Shown piece after piece: positions 8,679-16,867 of a stretch of DNA of 64,000 nt (position 1 is its first letter; each line of letters opens with the position of its first letter). The stretch is from an uncultured Eggerthellaceae bacterium (GTDB lineage Bacteria > Actinomycetota > Coriobacteriia > Coriobacteriales > Eggerthellaceae), in contig CAMOLA010000005.1 of the NCBI GenBank assembly GCA_946618265.1, positions 1-64,000 on the forward strand, given 5' to 3'. The notes under the pieces are model-generated. The model did no database searches. It was not told the origin of the DNA and saw only the letters and a program-made list of their open reading frames with translations. The translations under genes and the position numbers were made by a program.

Positions 8679-9254
8679 TCAGGGCCATACGTTTATATCT
8701 GCAGAAGGATGCTCCATGAGACCCTCGGCCAGCATGGTGCGCGCGACCTCGGCGTAGGCGTCCGCCGCCACGGTGATCATCGACTCGATCTCCTCCTCGG
8801 TCAGTTTGCGCACGGCGCGGGCGGGCGATCCCATAATGAGCGTCCCCGGCTCGAATTCCTTGCCTTGCGTGACGAGCGACCCTGCCCCGATCAGGCAGTT
8901 GCTCGCGATATGCGCGTCGTCCATGACCGTCGACCCCATGCCGACGAGCACGTTGTCGTCGATCGTGCACCCATGCAGGATGACGCCATGCCCCACCGTC
9001 ACGCGGTTGCCGACCGTGAGCTTGCTGCCCATGCTCACGTGCAGGCACGAGTTCTCCTGGATGTTCGTCAGCGCACCGACCGTGATGGGCTCGCAGTCGC
9101 CCCGGATCTGCGTACCCGCGAACACCGACGCGCCCTCCCCGATCGTCACATCGCCGCATATGGTCGCATACGGCGACAGGCACGCATCCGGCGCCACTAT
9201 CACCTGATGGTAATTCGTGATAGAGGAGCCCATCTTAATTTGCGGCTTTGCCAT
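8679..9254 (-). CDS. Gamma-carbonic-anhydrase-like left-handed beta-helix protein
   Basis: I chose the ATG at 9254 (MAKPQIKMGSS); the frame upstream has no family-like residues. The 191-residue product shows hexapeptide repeats of the left-handed beta-helix (for example ICGDVTIGEGASVFAG). Gamma-carbonic-anhydrase landmarks are present: the RGD of IRGDCEPI, a His in SCLHV, and the paired His of VTVGHGVILHGC, which in the family bind zinc at subunit interfaces. Relatives hydrate CO2 or act as acyltransferase-like proteins, and many are uncharacterised. It is expected to be a cytoplasmic trimer. It lies downstream of moaC but behind a terminator, so it is probably transcribed on its own. Confidence 0.85.
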   Translation of the reverse strand: MAKPQIKMGSSITNYHQVIVAPDACLSPYATICGDVTIGEGASVFAGTQIRGDCEPITVGALTNIQENSCLHVSMGSKLTVGNRVTVGHGVILHGCTIDDNVLVGMGSTVMDDAHIASNCLIGAGSLVTQGKEFEPGTLIMGSPARAVRKLTEEEIESMITVAADAYAEVARTMLAEGLMEHPSADINVWP

Positions 9255-9351
9255 GCTTCGCCCTCTCGACTGGAATAGAGAAATGATTTCCACTGCTTGC
9301 ATCGGTGCAAAATGGCATTCCGAACAGCCCGCTCGTAATGACCGAGAGCAT

Positions 9352-9426
9352 TTAGTGTACATTACTTGACCTCGCGCCCGCAAAACCCCAGGTCAGATTT
9401 TGCGCGCATCAAGTAATGTACACTAA
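9352..9426. repeat. Long palindrome between moaC and the gamma-CA gene
   Basis: Bases 9352-9369 and 9409-9426 form a perfect 18-bp inverted repeat (TTAGTGTACATTACTTGA). Shorter complementary stretches inside (GCGCCCGCAAAA with TTTTGCGCGC) extend the stem. It directly adjoins the moaC terminator. Confidence 0.85.
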
Positions 9427-9429
9427 TTT

Positions 9430-9461
9430 AAAAAAGCCATTTGGGGACAGTCCCCAAATGG
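9430..9461 (-). terminator. moaC: Intrinsic terminator of moaC built from a dispersed palindrome (H2)
   Basis: The hairpin starts at the base next to the moaC stop codon. Perfect 12-bp arms (CCATTTGGGGAC) surround one central base. On the minus strand the stem is followed by C and six T residues (9435-9430). It belongs to the same palindrome family as the copy at 6226, here apparently used as a real terminator. Confidence 0.85.
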
Positions 9462-9965
9462 TTAATCGCGCAGCCAGAGGCCGGTCTTGCCGCCGTCCTT
9501 CTTCAGCAGGCGCACGTCGGTGATCTCCATGCCGCGGTCGACCGCCTTGCACATGTCGTAAACGGTCAGGCATGCCACGCTGGCTGCAGTCAGGGCTTCC
9601 ATCTCGATGCCCGTCTTGCCGGTGACGCCGCAGGTCGTGGTGATGTGAATGCCCACGCGACCGTCCTCGCGCTCGCCCGCGTGCACGGGCTCGCATTCCA
9701 CCTTGGCCTTCGTGATGTTCAGCGGATGGCACATGGGGATGAGGCTCGAGGTCTGCTTGGCCGCCATGACGCCGGCCACGCGCGCGCAAGCCAGCACGTC
9801 GCCCTTGGCCGCCTTGCCCTCGACGATGAGGTCGAGCGTCTCCTGATGCATGGCGATGAAGCCTTCGGCCACGGCGATGCGCTCGGTGTCGGGCTTGGCC
9901 GAAACGTCGACCATGCGCACGTCGCCCTTCTCGTCGATGTGGGTGAGTTGTTGCTCGTCAGACAT
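9462..9965 (-). CDS. moaC: Cyclic pyranopterin monophosphate synthase MoaC
   Basis: MoaC converts the MoaA product into cyclic pyranopterin monophosphate, the second part of step one of molybdenum cofactor synthesis. I chose the ATG at 9965 ([11 protein letters not shown]), which has AAGGAG eight bases upstream. The longer frame adds residues not seen in the family. The 167-residue length is normal. Signatures are [17 protein letters not shown], the catalytic-region motif [18 protein letters not shown], and the C-terminal [21 protein letters not shown] followed by [12 protein letters not shown]. It lies 134 bp downstream of moaA on the same strand. Confidence 0.96.
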   Translation of the reverse strand: MSDEQQLTHIDEKGDVRMVDVSAKPDTERIAVAEGFIAMHQETLDLIVEGKAAKGDVLACARVAGVMAAKQTSSLIPMCHPLNITKAKVECEPVHAGEREDGRVGIHITTTCGVTGKTGIEMEALTAASVACLTVYDMCKAVDRGMEITDVRLLKKDGGKTGLWLRD

Positions 9966-10067
9966 GTGATGCTCCTTGTTGCTCTCGCAGCTCGATGATA
10001 TGTTGAATGCGCCAGCGAAGTCCGGTTTAGTAAAGGTAGGCGGGCAACGCAGGTGCAAATGAACTAG

Positions 10068-10098
10068 ACGAGGTCAGTTAGCGCTGGCCTCGTTTTTT
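10068..10098 (+). terminator. Hairpin plus T run between moaA and moaC, oriented for the plus strand
   Basis: A 10-bp stem (ACGAGGTCAG with CTGGCCTCGT, one G-U pair) is followed by six T on the plus strand. Both neighbouring genes are on the minus strand, where no T run follows the stem. The orientation is therefore odd. It could end an antisense transcript or only form a hairpin in the moaA-moaC message. Confidence 0.45.
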
Positions 10099-10099
10099 A

Positions 10100-11104
10100 T
10101 TATCCACCTATCTGCGACATCTTGCGCTCGGTGCCTATCTTGTCGTGGTGCTCGTCGGGCTTCAGGTCGAGCGCCTCGAGGAAGCAGCGGTACACGGCCT
10201 CCTCCCCGCCATCGCGCAGTGCGGCGCGCACGTCGATCTCGCGGTCGGAGAACAGGCACGGGCGCAGCTTGCCGTCGGCCGTCAGGCGCAGACGATTGCA
10301 CTCGCTGCAGAAATGGCGCGAAAGCGGCGAGATGAAGCCTACCGTCCCCTGCGCGCCCGGAAACGCGAAGTACCGCGCCGGCCCCCAACCCAAAGGCCCG
10401 TGGTCGCGATCGAGCGGCTCGAGCACGGGCATGCCCGCCTCGCGGGCTCGCTCGTTGATGATGCCGAGCAGCTCCTCGCTTGGGACGACGTCCTTCTTGC
10501 CCCAGCCGGTCCCGTCCGAACCCGTCGATTCGCCGACCGGCATGTACTCGATGAAGCGCACGTGCAGCGGCCGATTGATGGAAAGCTTCGCGAAAGCGAG
10601 GAAATCCTGGTTGAGGCTGCGCACCGTCACGGCGTTGATCTTCACGGGGTTGAAGCCCGTCTCGAGCGCGGCTTCGATGCCCTTGATGGTCGATTCCAGC
10701 TTGCCCACGCGCGTGACTTCGGTGAACTGATCGGGGTCGAGCGTGTCGAGCGAGATGTTCACGCGCGAGAGGCCCGCGCGCTTCAGGTCGGCGGCCATTT
10801 GCGGCAGCAGCACGCCGTTAGTGGTCATCGATATGTTCTCGATGCCGGGCATGTTGTGCAGCGATTCCACCAAGTCCACGACGCCCTTGCGCACGAGCGG
10901 CTCGCCGCCCGTCAGGCGCACGCTGCGGATCCCGATGCGCGTCGCCACGCGCACTATGGTCTCGAACTCCTCGATTCGCAGGATCTCGTCGTGGCTCATC
11001 TGGCACACGCCCTCTTCCGGCATGCAGTATATGCAGCGGAAATTGCACCTGTCGGTCAATGATATGCGCAGGTAATCGATAACCCTGCCGTGTCCATCCT
11101 TCAT
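10100..11104 (-). CDS. moaA: GTP 3',8-cyclase MoaA
   Basis: MoaA is the radical SAM enzyme that starts molybdenum cofactor synthesis from GTP. I chose the ATG at 11104 (MKDGHGRVIDYLRISLTDRC), with GGGAAGG upstream; a longer frame reaches 11167. The 334-residue length is normal. The radical SAM cluster motif is CNFRCIYC (Cys 20, 24, 27). The second 4Fe-4S site is the C-terminal CSECNRLRLT and the Cys in GKLRPCLF. The protein ends in QIGG, the conserved GG tail needed for activity in characterised MoaA. A ModE-like inverted repeat lies about 100 bp upstream. Confidence 0.96.
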   Translation of the reverse strand: MKDGHGRVIDYLRISLTDRCNFRCIYCMPEEGVCQMSHDEILRIEEFETIVRVATRIGIRSVRLTGGEPLVRKGVVDLVESLHNMPGIENISMTTNGVLLPQMAADLKRAGLSRVNISLDTLDPDQFTEVTRVGKLESTIKGIEAALETGFNPVKINAVTVRSLNQDFLAFAKLSINRPLHVRFIEYMPVGESTGSDGTGWGKKDVVPSEELLGIINERAREAGMPVLEPLDRDHGPLGWGPARYFAFPGAQGTVGFISPLSRHFCSECNRLRLTADGKLRPCLFSDREIDVRAALRDGGEEAVYRCFLEALDLKPDEHHDKIGTERKMSQIGG

Positions 11105-11203
11105 ACAGCACCTTCCCTCAGAGACCGCGCCCCGCGCCGCCTCCAGCAATGCCCCCTCGTTTCGCACGAATACAGAGTTTACCCGCGAAACGCATTCTGC
11201 GCT

Positions 11204-11226
11204 ATATATAATCTTCGAGATATATT
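11204..11226. promoter_or_regulatory. Candidate molybdate-responsive operator upstream of moaA
   Basis: Two ATATAT half-sites (11204-11209 and 11220-11225), with the second read as GATATATT, are separated by 10 bases. The modA promoter region has nearly the same arrangement with an 8-base gap. It resembles ModE-type TATATA-spacer-TATATA boxes but is AT-rich and could be chance or part of a promoter. Confidence 0.35.
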
Positions 11227-11263
11227 GTCTTCATCACCACTTGTCACGATTCATACCTTCTCA

Positions 11264-11339
11264 TCGGCCGAAACGGGTCTCCAGGGTAAGTGTTTCATCG
11301 AATGATGAAACACTTACCCTGGAGACCCGTTTCGGCCGA
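11264..11339. repeat. Perfect 36-bp inverted repeat with 4-nt loop after modC
   Basis: Bases 11264-11299 and 11304-11339 are exact reverse complements around a GAAT loop. Each arm contains GAAACGGGTCTCCAGGG, the end sequence of MITE-like elements elsewhere in the window. It begins 2 bp after the modC stop codon. No T run follows on either strand. Confidence 0.95.
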
Positions 11340-11341
11340 CG

Positions 11342-12451
11342 CTACTTGCTCACCAGGTACAGATGCTCCTTGGGGAGATGAATCCACAGCTCGTCGCCAG
11401 CACTCGGCATTCTCGATGGCGGCACGACGAACTTGTCTACGCGGCGCGTCAGGCTCTGATGCAGGAAGCGCATCTCGTTTTCATCCGCGCCGACGGCTTC
11501 TTCATCGCTTTGGCGATCGAGGAACGACAGCGTCAACGCGCGGTCGAATCGCGAATCGCTCGCGCGCGCCACGCTCACGCGGTAGTTGTTCACGCCTGGG
11601 CCCTCGGCGTCTTCGATGTAGAAGGCGCGGATGCCGATGTACTTGACATCCTCCGGAACCACCTGGCCGGACTCCACGTCGATGCCCCATCGCGGCACAT
11701 GAACATGATAGTCGTCGATGCGCTGCGCCTCTGTCACGTTCTTGCATCCCGACAGCTTGAGGCCAGCCTGCGATTGCGGATGGTGCACCAAATCGTCCGG
11801 CATCGCCATTTCGGCAATCTGGCCCTGGCTGACCACGGCGATGCGGTCGCAGAACCGCACGGCTTCGTCGATATCGTGGCTCACGTACAGAATGGACCCG
11901 TCGAACGCATCGAACAGGCTGATGAGGTTCTGCTCGAGCACGCTCTTCAAATGCGAGTCCAAAGCCGAGAACGGCTCGTCGAGCATCAGAATGGCCGGCC
12001 GCGCAGCCAGCATGCGCGCAAGCGCCACGCGTTGCTGCTGACCGCCGGATAGCTGCATAGGATAGCGCTTCTCCATCCCCACGAGGCCGAACCGTTCGAG
12101 CTCGCTTTGCACGATGCGACGCTTCTCTGCAGAAGAAACGTCCTTGCCAATGCCGGCGGCGATGTTGGCCTCCACCGTGAAATGCGGGAACAGCATGTAG
12201 TTCTGGAACAGCAGGGCGGTCTTGCGCTGCTGGGGCTTGAGGTTGATGCCCTTCGACGAATCGAAGTACGTCACCCCGTTCACCACGATCCTGCCTGCAT
12301 CGGGCCGTTCGATCCCCGCGATGCAGCGCATGGTCATCGACTTGCCGCAGCCGCTCTCGCCGAGCAGGCCCAGCGTTTCGTCCTCGGCCGTGAACGCCAC
12401 CTCCAGGTTGAAGGCGGCCAGCTTCTTCACGATGTTGACTTCGACCGTCAT
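11342..12451 (-). CDS. modC: Molybdate ABC transporter ATP-binding protein ModC
   Basis: ModC hydrolyses ATP to drive molybdate import by ModB. The 369-residue protein has Walker A GESGCGKSM near residue 32, a Q-loop in LFQNYMLFPH, the signature LSGGQQQRVALARMLA and Walker B AILMLDEPFSALD, followed by the H-loop in LYVSHDIDE. The region after about residue 230 is longer than a bare ATPase and fits the TOBE-like molybdate-sensing domain of ModC. The ATG lies 3 bp after the modB stop codon, so the two are likely coupled. Confidence 0.92.
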   Translation of the reverse strand: MTVEVNIVKKLAAFNLEVAFTAEDETLGLLGESGCGKSMTMRCIAGIERPDAGRIVVNGVTYFDSSKGINLKPQQRKTALLFQNYMLFPHFTVEANIAAGIGKDVSSAEKRRIVQSELERFGLVGMEKRYPMQLSGGQQQRVALARMLAARPAILMLDEPFSALDSHLKSVLEQNLISLFDAFDGSILYVSHDIDEAVRFCDRIAVVSQGQIAEMAMPDDLVHHPQSQAGLKLSGCKNVTEAQRIDDYHVHVPRWGIDVESGQVVPEDVKYIGIRAFYIEDAEGPGVNNYRVSVARASDSRFDRALTLSFLDRQSDEEAVGADENEMRFLHQSLTRRVDKFVVPPSRMPSAGDELWIHLPKEHLYLVSK

Positions 12452-12454
12452 GGG

Positions 12455-13867
12455 CTATTCACCGAGCCTCTTGCGATAGCGTTGCGTGCGGGACGAGTAT
12501 ATGTTGATGAACAGGATGACCAGGAACGATATGAGAATCACCACGATCACCCAGAATATGGCCACATCGGTCTTGCCACCCATCCAGTCGAAGTAGATGG
12601 CGATGGGAATGGTCTGCGTGACGCCCGCATAGTTGCCCGCAAAGAACAGCGTGCACCCGAACTCGCCCATGGCGCGCGCGAACGCGAGCACCGTGCCGGC
12701 CGCGATGGAAGGCCAAGCCAGCGGCATCATGATTCGCAGGAAGATGCGGCCCTCGCCCCAGCCGAGCGTGCGCGCGGCGTCGAGCATGTTGGCGTCGATG
12801 TTCTCGAAGGCGCCGCGCACCGTGCGGTACATCATGGGGAAGCCCACGACGATGCACGCGATGACCGCCGCCGGCCACGTGAACACCAAGTCAATGCCGT
12901 GCTCGATGAACCACTGGCCCGTCCAGCTCTGGTTGCCGAACAGTATGAGCAACAAGAAGCCGCAGACGGTCGGCGGCAGCACCATCGGGATGGTGAACAC
13001 GGTGTCGAGCACGCCCTTTATCTTGTTGGATACGCGCAGCGTGAGCCAAGCGGCCAAGAGCCCCAGGATGAAAATGACGAGGATGGCCACGCCGGTCGTG
13101 CGCAGCGACACCCAAAGCGGGCTCCAGTCCAGTTCGGCGAAGAACTCCTTGACGGCATCGAAGCCCTCTGCAGCGGCGACCACCTGCACGTCTTCGGATG
13201 CGCGCAGCTGACCCGTCGCCGAATACAGAGCGCCGCCGCTCGCGTCGTCCGAGTCCTTGAGCATGATCGACGCGTAGTAGCTGCCGTCGACTTCCACAGC
13301 GAACCGGTACGTGTAGTCGCCATGGACGAGCGAGGTGCTGCTCGTGAAGTACGCGGGCAGTTGCAGGCGCGCATAGGTCTGACCGCCCATCGATCCCGCC
13401 TTGTCGATCGCCTCGTACATCGAGAGGAAATCGCTTTGGAACCCCGGATCGGCAATGTCGATCCCCAGCGATTCGGCCACACCGGCAGGAACGTACACCA
13501 ACAAGCAGTCCTGGGTGGTCACCACGTCGAAGGCATCGGCCGATTGCATGGGATAGCGATAGCCGATCGACGTGCCGCCGACGTCCTTGTTCGTTCCCTT
13601 GTTATAGCGCGTGAACTCGCCGATGCCGAACGCGCACGACGTAAGCGTGGCGGCGTCGGCGTCTTTCGAGACGGACGGCGCGGTATCGGAATCGGCACCG
13701 GACGTCGATGCCTCGAGCTTCGCGCCCGACTCGTCGACGACGGGCGCGGCAGCGGAGTCGGCCCATGCCAATGGCATCGCGACAGCCAACGCCAAAGCGC
13801 CCGCCACCACCCACGCCAAAACCGCGAGGCACGCTATCCAAACGCGCGATTCTTTCATAACATCCAT
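12455..13867 (-). CDS. modB: Molybdate ABC permease ModB with a long extracytoplasmic N-terminal domain
   Basis: The C-terminal half (about residues 235-470) is a typical ModB permease. It has the helix TTGVAILVIFILGLLAAWLTL, then IPMVLPPTVCGFLLLI, and the cytoplasmic EAA-like loop DAARTLGWGEGRIFLRIMMP that contacts ModC. Standard ModB proteins have about 220-280 residues. Here a signal-anchor helix (residues 8-32) is followed by about 200 extra residues predicted outside the cell, with Ser/Ala/Asp-rich linkers and two Cys. Its function is unknown; it may help dock ModA or sense ligand. I chose the ATG at 13867 behind GGGGAA. TTG at 13885 and ATG at 13858 are alternatives. Confidence 0.88.
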   Translation of the reverse strand: MDVMKESRVWIACLAVLAWVVAGALALAVAMPLAWADSAAAPVVDESGAKLEASTSGADSDTAPSVSKDADAATLTSCAFGIGEFTRYNKGTNKDVGGTSIGYRYPMQSADAFDVVTTQDCLLVYVPAGVAESLGIDIADPGFQSDFLSMYEAIDKAGSMGGQTYARLQLPAYFTSSTSLVHGDYTYRFAVEVDGSYYASIMLKDSDDASGGALYSATGQLRASEDVQVVAAAEGFDAVKEFFAELDWSPLWVSLRTTGVAILVIFILGLLAAWLTLRVSNKIKGVLDTVFTIPMVLPPTVCGFLLLILFGNQSWTGQWFIEHGIDLVFTWPAAVIACIVVGFPMMYRTVRGAFENIDANMLDAARTLGWGEGRIFLRIMMPLAWPSIAAGTVLAFARAMGEFGCTLFFAGNYAGVTQTIPIAIYFDWMGGKTDVAIFWVIVVILISFLVILFINIYSSRTQRYRKRLGE

Positions 13868-13889
13868 AGGCCAATTTCCCCACAAAGAA

Positions 13890-13918
13890 GGGCGCCTGCC
13901 GCTTCGCGACCGACGCCC
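13890..13918 (-). terminator. Possible intra-operon attenuator between modA and modB
   Basis: An imperfect GC-rich hairpin (GGGCG ... CGCCC with inner pairs) lies between the modA stop and the modB start, followed on the minus strand by TTCTTTG. It could lower modBC expression relative to modA, as is usual for binding-protein operons. Confidence 0.35.
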
Positions 13919-13973
13919 ACGTTATTCACGCTCTGTCGTGTGCGTTTTTCACTAATGCGCTAGCATACCTCAA

Positions 13974-14894
13974 TTAGGCAAGCTCGAAGCCGTACTTCGC
14001 GAAGACGGCCTGAGCCTCGGTGTCGTTGAGGCAGAAGTTGAGGAAGTCGGCAGCGGCCTGAGCCTGCTTGGCATCCTTGGTCACGGCGCCCGGGTACTTG
14101 ATGGGCTTGTGGGTGTCAGCCGGAACCGTGAAGATGGCTTCGATGCCGTCGTAGCGGTAGATGTCGGAGCTGTACACGAAGCCCACGTCAGCCTGGCCGC
14201 CGGATACGTACTGAGCCACGGTGCCAACCTTGTCGGCGCCATCGTTGACCTTGTCCTTGACGGAGTCGGCCCACGTGACGGTGATGACGTCATCGGCATC
14301 AGTCTCGGTCGTGCAGAGCTTGGCGCTCTCGAGCGACTGGACCGCATACTTGCCGGCCGGAACCGTGTTGGGCTCGCCGATGGCGAAGGACTTCACGGAG
14401 TCGCCCGCGATGTCCTCGAGGCTGGCGACCTTGATGTCGCTGCCTTCCTTGGCGCAAACGACCAAGTCGTTCACGAACATGTCGACACGCGTCGCCTCGT
14501 CGACCGAGCCGTTCTCGACGGCCTTGTCCATGGTGGCGCCAGAAGCGGTGATCAGCAGGTCAGCTGCGTCGGAGTCGGACTGCAGCTGGGTGACCAGGTC
14601 GCCCGAAGCCTTGAACTGGGTGTCGGCGAACGTGACGTCAGGATGGGCAGCCGTGTACAGCGCCTGGACCTCGGGCAATGCCTTCTCGAGCGAGTTGGCT
14701 GCGAAGACCTGGATCTGGGTGCCCTCGGCGGTGGCTGCAGCGCTGGATGCGGCTGCGGAGCTGGCAGCGCTGGCGCTCGAGGCGCTGGCGCTAGCCGACG
14801 ATGAGCTGCCCGACGAGCAGCCCACCAGCGCGAACGCAGCCGCCAACGCGACAGCGAACGCAGCGGTGAACACGATGTGCATGCGTTTCTTCAT
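13974..14894 (-). CDS. modA: Molybdate-binding lipoprotein ModA
   Basis: ModA captures molybdate (or tungstate) outside the membrane and hands it to ModBC. I chose the ATG at 14894 (MKKRMHIV) with GGAAGG upstream. A lipoprotein signal ends in the lipobox LVGCSSG (Cys about residue 25), followed by a Ser/Ala linker that tethers the domain. The mature domain begins IQVFAANSLEKALPEVQALY, a ModA hallmark whose early Ser contacts the oxyanion. Other family stretches are DLLITASGATMDKAVENG and YVSGGQADVGFVYSSD. The 306-residue length is normal. It is the first gene of modABC. Confidence 0.95.
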   Translation of the reverse strand: MKKRMHIVFTAAFAVALAAAFALVGCSSGSSSSASASASSASAASSAAASSAAATAEGTQIQVFAANSLEKALPEVQALYTAAHPDVTFADTQFKASGDLVTQLQSDSDAADLLITASGATMDKAVENGSVDEATRVDMFVNDLVVCAKEGSDIKVASLEDIAGDSVKSFAIGEPNTVPAGKYAVQSLESAKLCTTETDADDVITVTWADSVKDKVNDGADKVGTVAQYVSGGQADVGFVYSSDIYRYDGIEAIFTVPADTHKPIKYPGAVTKDAKQAQAAADFLNFCLNDTEAQAVFAKYGFELA

Positions 14895-14998
14895 ATGATT
14901 CCTTCCCTCGATTGTCCCTCTTCGGCAAGCGGGCCCACAACCCATCTCGCCAAACGATAGCGTCTATATTATTCTCTTTGGTATTTATCGTCAATGTC

Positions 14999-15018
14999 AT
15001 ATATCCTATTCGATATAT
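14999..15018. promoter_or_regulatory. Candidate operator upstream of modA
   Basis: A perfect inverted repeat, ATATATC and GATATAT around CTATTC, lies about 105 bp upstream of the modA ATG. It includes the decamer TATATCCTAT, which is also found upstream of moeA (47458-47467). The spacing resembles ModE-type sites. No ModE gene is visible; the HTH-PBP protein at 17572 is a possible partner. Confidence 0.45.
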
Positions 15019-15062
15019 TTTTTTCGAAATGAATATTTTGCGTCTAAGAATGATGGTTTGGT

Positions 15063-15072
15063 ACGAAACGTG
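15063..15072. promoter_or_regulatory. ACGAAACGTG motif upstream of modA
   Basis: This decamer recurs exactly upstream of mop (50050-50059), the TetR gene (44861-44870) and the 61-63 kb transporter operon (63267-63276). A near match, ACGAAACGTT, lies upstream of moeA. It is the inverted repeat ACG-AAA-CGT, a candidate regulator site. Confidence 0.4.
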
Positions 15073-15099
15073 ACGAATCGATACCAGATATCGACCTGC

Positions 15100-15132
15100 A
15101 AAAAAAGCGGGCCAGGAAACCCTGGCCCGCTT
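15100..15132 (-). terminator. Intrinsic terminator of the solitary binding-protein gene
   Basis: A 12-bp perfect stem (AAGCGGGCCAGG) with a GTTT loop is followed on the minus strand by at least five further T. It lies 20 bp beyond the stop codon of the gene at 15153. Confidence 0.9.
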
Positions 15133-15152
15133 GCAGTTTTCGCAAATCGTGG

Positions 15153-16229
15153 TTACGCGGGATCCTCGCCGTTCAGAATCTTGGTCACTTCGTCATCGGA
15201 AAGCTGGTAGCCATAGAACTGCATGTAGAAGCCCTTGGTCACCTGCTCCATGTCGATGTCCTCGAACTTGTCGGGATTGAGCTTCTTCGCAGCCCAGATG
15301 ACCTGCAGGGCCTCCTCTCCGGAATAGCGGTCCCACGCGAACACGCCGCTCGGGTTGGCGTACACGGCGCCGTTCTTGACGGCGGTGATGCCACTCCACG
15401 CGCTGTCGGCCATGAGGTCCTTCACGGCCTGCGCGGCACCCGAGCCGATGATGATGACCTCGGGGTCGGCCTTGACGATGTCCTCCATCGTGACCTCGAT
15501 CATGTTGCCCTCGGCGGTCAGCGCGTTCACGCCGCCGGCGAGCTTGATCCACTCGTCGACGATGTTGTTCAGGCCATCGACCGTCGTGAACGAATCCGGA
15601 CGCACGATATGCAGGACCTTCACCTTGTCGGCATCGGCGACGTCCTTCATGCGCTCGGCGACGAGGTTGATGTTGTCATCGAGCACCTGCTCCCATTCCT
15701 TGGCGATGTCCTGGGCCTCGGCGCCGAGCACCTGGGCGGTCAGGTTGACGTCGTTGCGCAGGCCGTCGTAATCCTGGAACATGGCGTTGACCGTGGTCAG
15801 GCCCTGCTTGCGCGCATTGTCGGTCACGTCGGGGTCGGATGCGAACACGACGTCGGGCTGCAGCTTGAGCGCTTCCTCGTAGTTCACCTCGCCGGCGCCG
15901 GTACCGGTCACGAGTGGCTCGACGTTTGCGAGGTCGGGGAACACGACATTGGCCCAGGCACGCTTCTTGAAGCTCTCGGTCGTGCCCACGAGCTTCGGGC
16001 CAGCGCCGAGCATCAGCACGATCTGGTTGTGCGCATGCCACAGGTCGGCGATCTTGTTGATCTCGGTCGGCACCTCCACGGTGTCGCCCGCGAGGTCGGT
16101 GATCGTCTGGGTCGCAGCCCCCGAAACCGCAGCGGCCGAGCTGGCCTCTGCCGACGCGCTTGAAGCGCTCGCCGACGCCGAAGCCGAGCCCGAGCCCGAG
16201 CCACCCGCGCAGCCAGCAAGGCCCGCCAT
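15153..16229 (-). CDS. Solitary ABC-type metal/cofactor substrate-binding lipoprotein (FecB/BtuF-like), start uncertain
   Basis: This is a cluster-A type binding protein of iron-complex and cobalamin uptake. It begins the conserved TITDLAGDTVEVPTEINKIADL, followed by VGTTESF and PDVVFASDPDV. A lipobox LAGCAGG and a Ser/Ala linker precede the domain. No transporter partner lies next to it, so it may serve another ABC system. The only in-frame ATG (16229) leaves just six residues before the lipobox Cys. Upstream in frame lies an Arg-rich, hydrophobic signal-like stretch (RLRRRRVGTGAAAAL), but no standard start precedes it before a stop at about 16150. A tandem ATG at 16325-16330 is one frame off, so a one-base change in the nearby TTTTGGGG tract is plausible. 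Confidence 0.75.
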   Translation of the reverse strand: MAGLAGCAGGSGSGSASASASASSASAEASSAAAVSGAATQTITDLAGDTVEVPTEINKIADLWHAHNQIVLMLGAGPKLVGTTESFKKRAWANVVFPDLANVEPLVTGTGAGEVNYEEALKLQPDVVFASDPDVTDNARKQGLTTVNAMFQDYDGLRNDVNLTAQVLGAEAQDIAKEWEQVLDDNINLVAERMKDVADADKVKVLHIVRPDSFTTVDGLNNIVDEWIKLAGGVNALTAEGNMIEVTMEDIVKADPEVIIIGSGAAQAVKDLMADSAWSGITAVKNGAVYANPSGVFAWDRYSGEEALQVIWAAKKLNPDKFEDIDMEQVTKGFYMQFYGYQLSDDEVTKILNGEDPA

Positions 16230-16380
16230 CAGGGCAGCAGCCGCTGCACCCGTGCCAACTCTACGTCGACGAAGTCGATCGCGTCGCTTGCGTGAGCAGC
16301 AAGCTGTAACAACAACCCCAAAAGCATCATTCTTTGACTCTGTTAAGCCTCAAGGGCAAAACCTCGGGCCCAACGGGTTA

Positions 16381-16582
16381 TCGAATCACGGTTTTCGCGG
16401 GTTTGCGCCAAAAAATCGCATTAAATGGTTAATCGTATTAGCGCATCCGTCGGATTTGAATTCGTTGCATAACAATTGCCCAGGTCGCATGATTCGTGTA
16501 ATAAGGGAATTCGCGTTTCTTTGCTGCTTGTTAACCATTTAATGCGATTTTTTGGCGCAAACCCGCGAAAACCGTGATTCGA
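16381..16582. repeat. 52-bp perfect inverted repeat flanking 98 bp (MITE-like)
   Basis: Arms 16381-16432 and 16531-16582 are exact reverse complements, ending in TCGAATCACGG at the outside and ATGGTTAA inside. The 98-bp interior has no gene. No obvious target-site duplication is visible. It lies between the solitary binding-protein gene and the MarR gene. Confidence 0.95.
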
Positions 16583-16796
16583 CGCGATGGAGGGGAGGTG
16601 GATCTCGCTCCATGGCGGCCGACAACCCATAGAGCCCTCGCGCTGACGCTAACCTCGTTTAACGATCTCTGCACCTGGCGCGCGTATCCATCTAACGTTA
16701 ACGACCCCCATTCGTTATTCGGCCTTCACCGAAAGCCAAAGTTCTTGACGACTCGTAGACGGTTTTAAAAAACCACGCAACCCCGAGCGGTAAAAC
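16583..16796. other. Intergenic stretch without recognisable content
   Basis: Between the inverted repeat and the MarR-gene terminator I see no gene, hairpin or repeat that I can support. Confidence 0.5.
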
Positions 16797-16827
16797 AAAA
16801 AAGAAGGCCAGAAAACCTGGCCTTCTT
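16797..16827 (-). terminator. Intrinsic terminator of the MarR-type gene
   Basis: An 11-bp perfect stem (AAGAAGGCCAG) with a 5-nt loop is followed on the minus strand by a T tract. It lies 41 bp downstream of the stop codon at 16868. Confidence 0.85.
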
Positions 16828-16867
16828 GCTCAAATTTCTTCGTTGCGATGTCGTTTGAGACTTCAGT

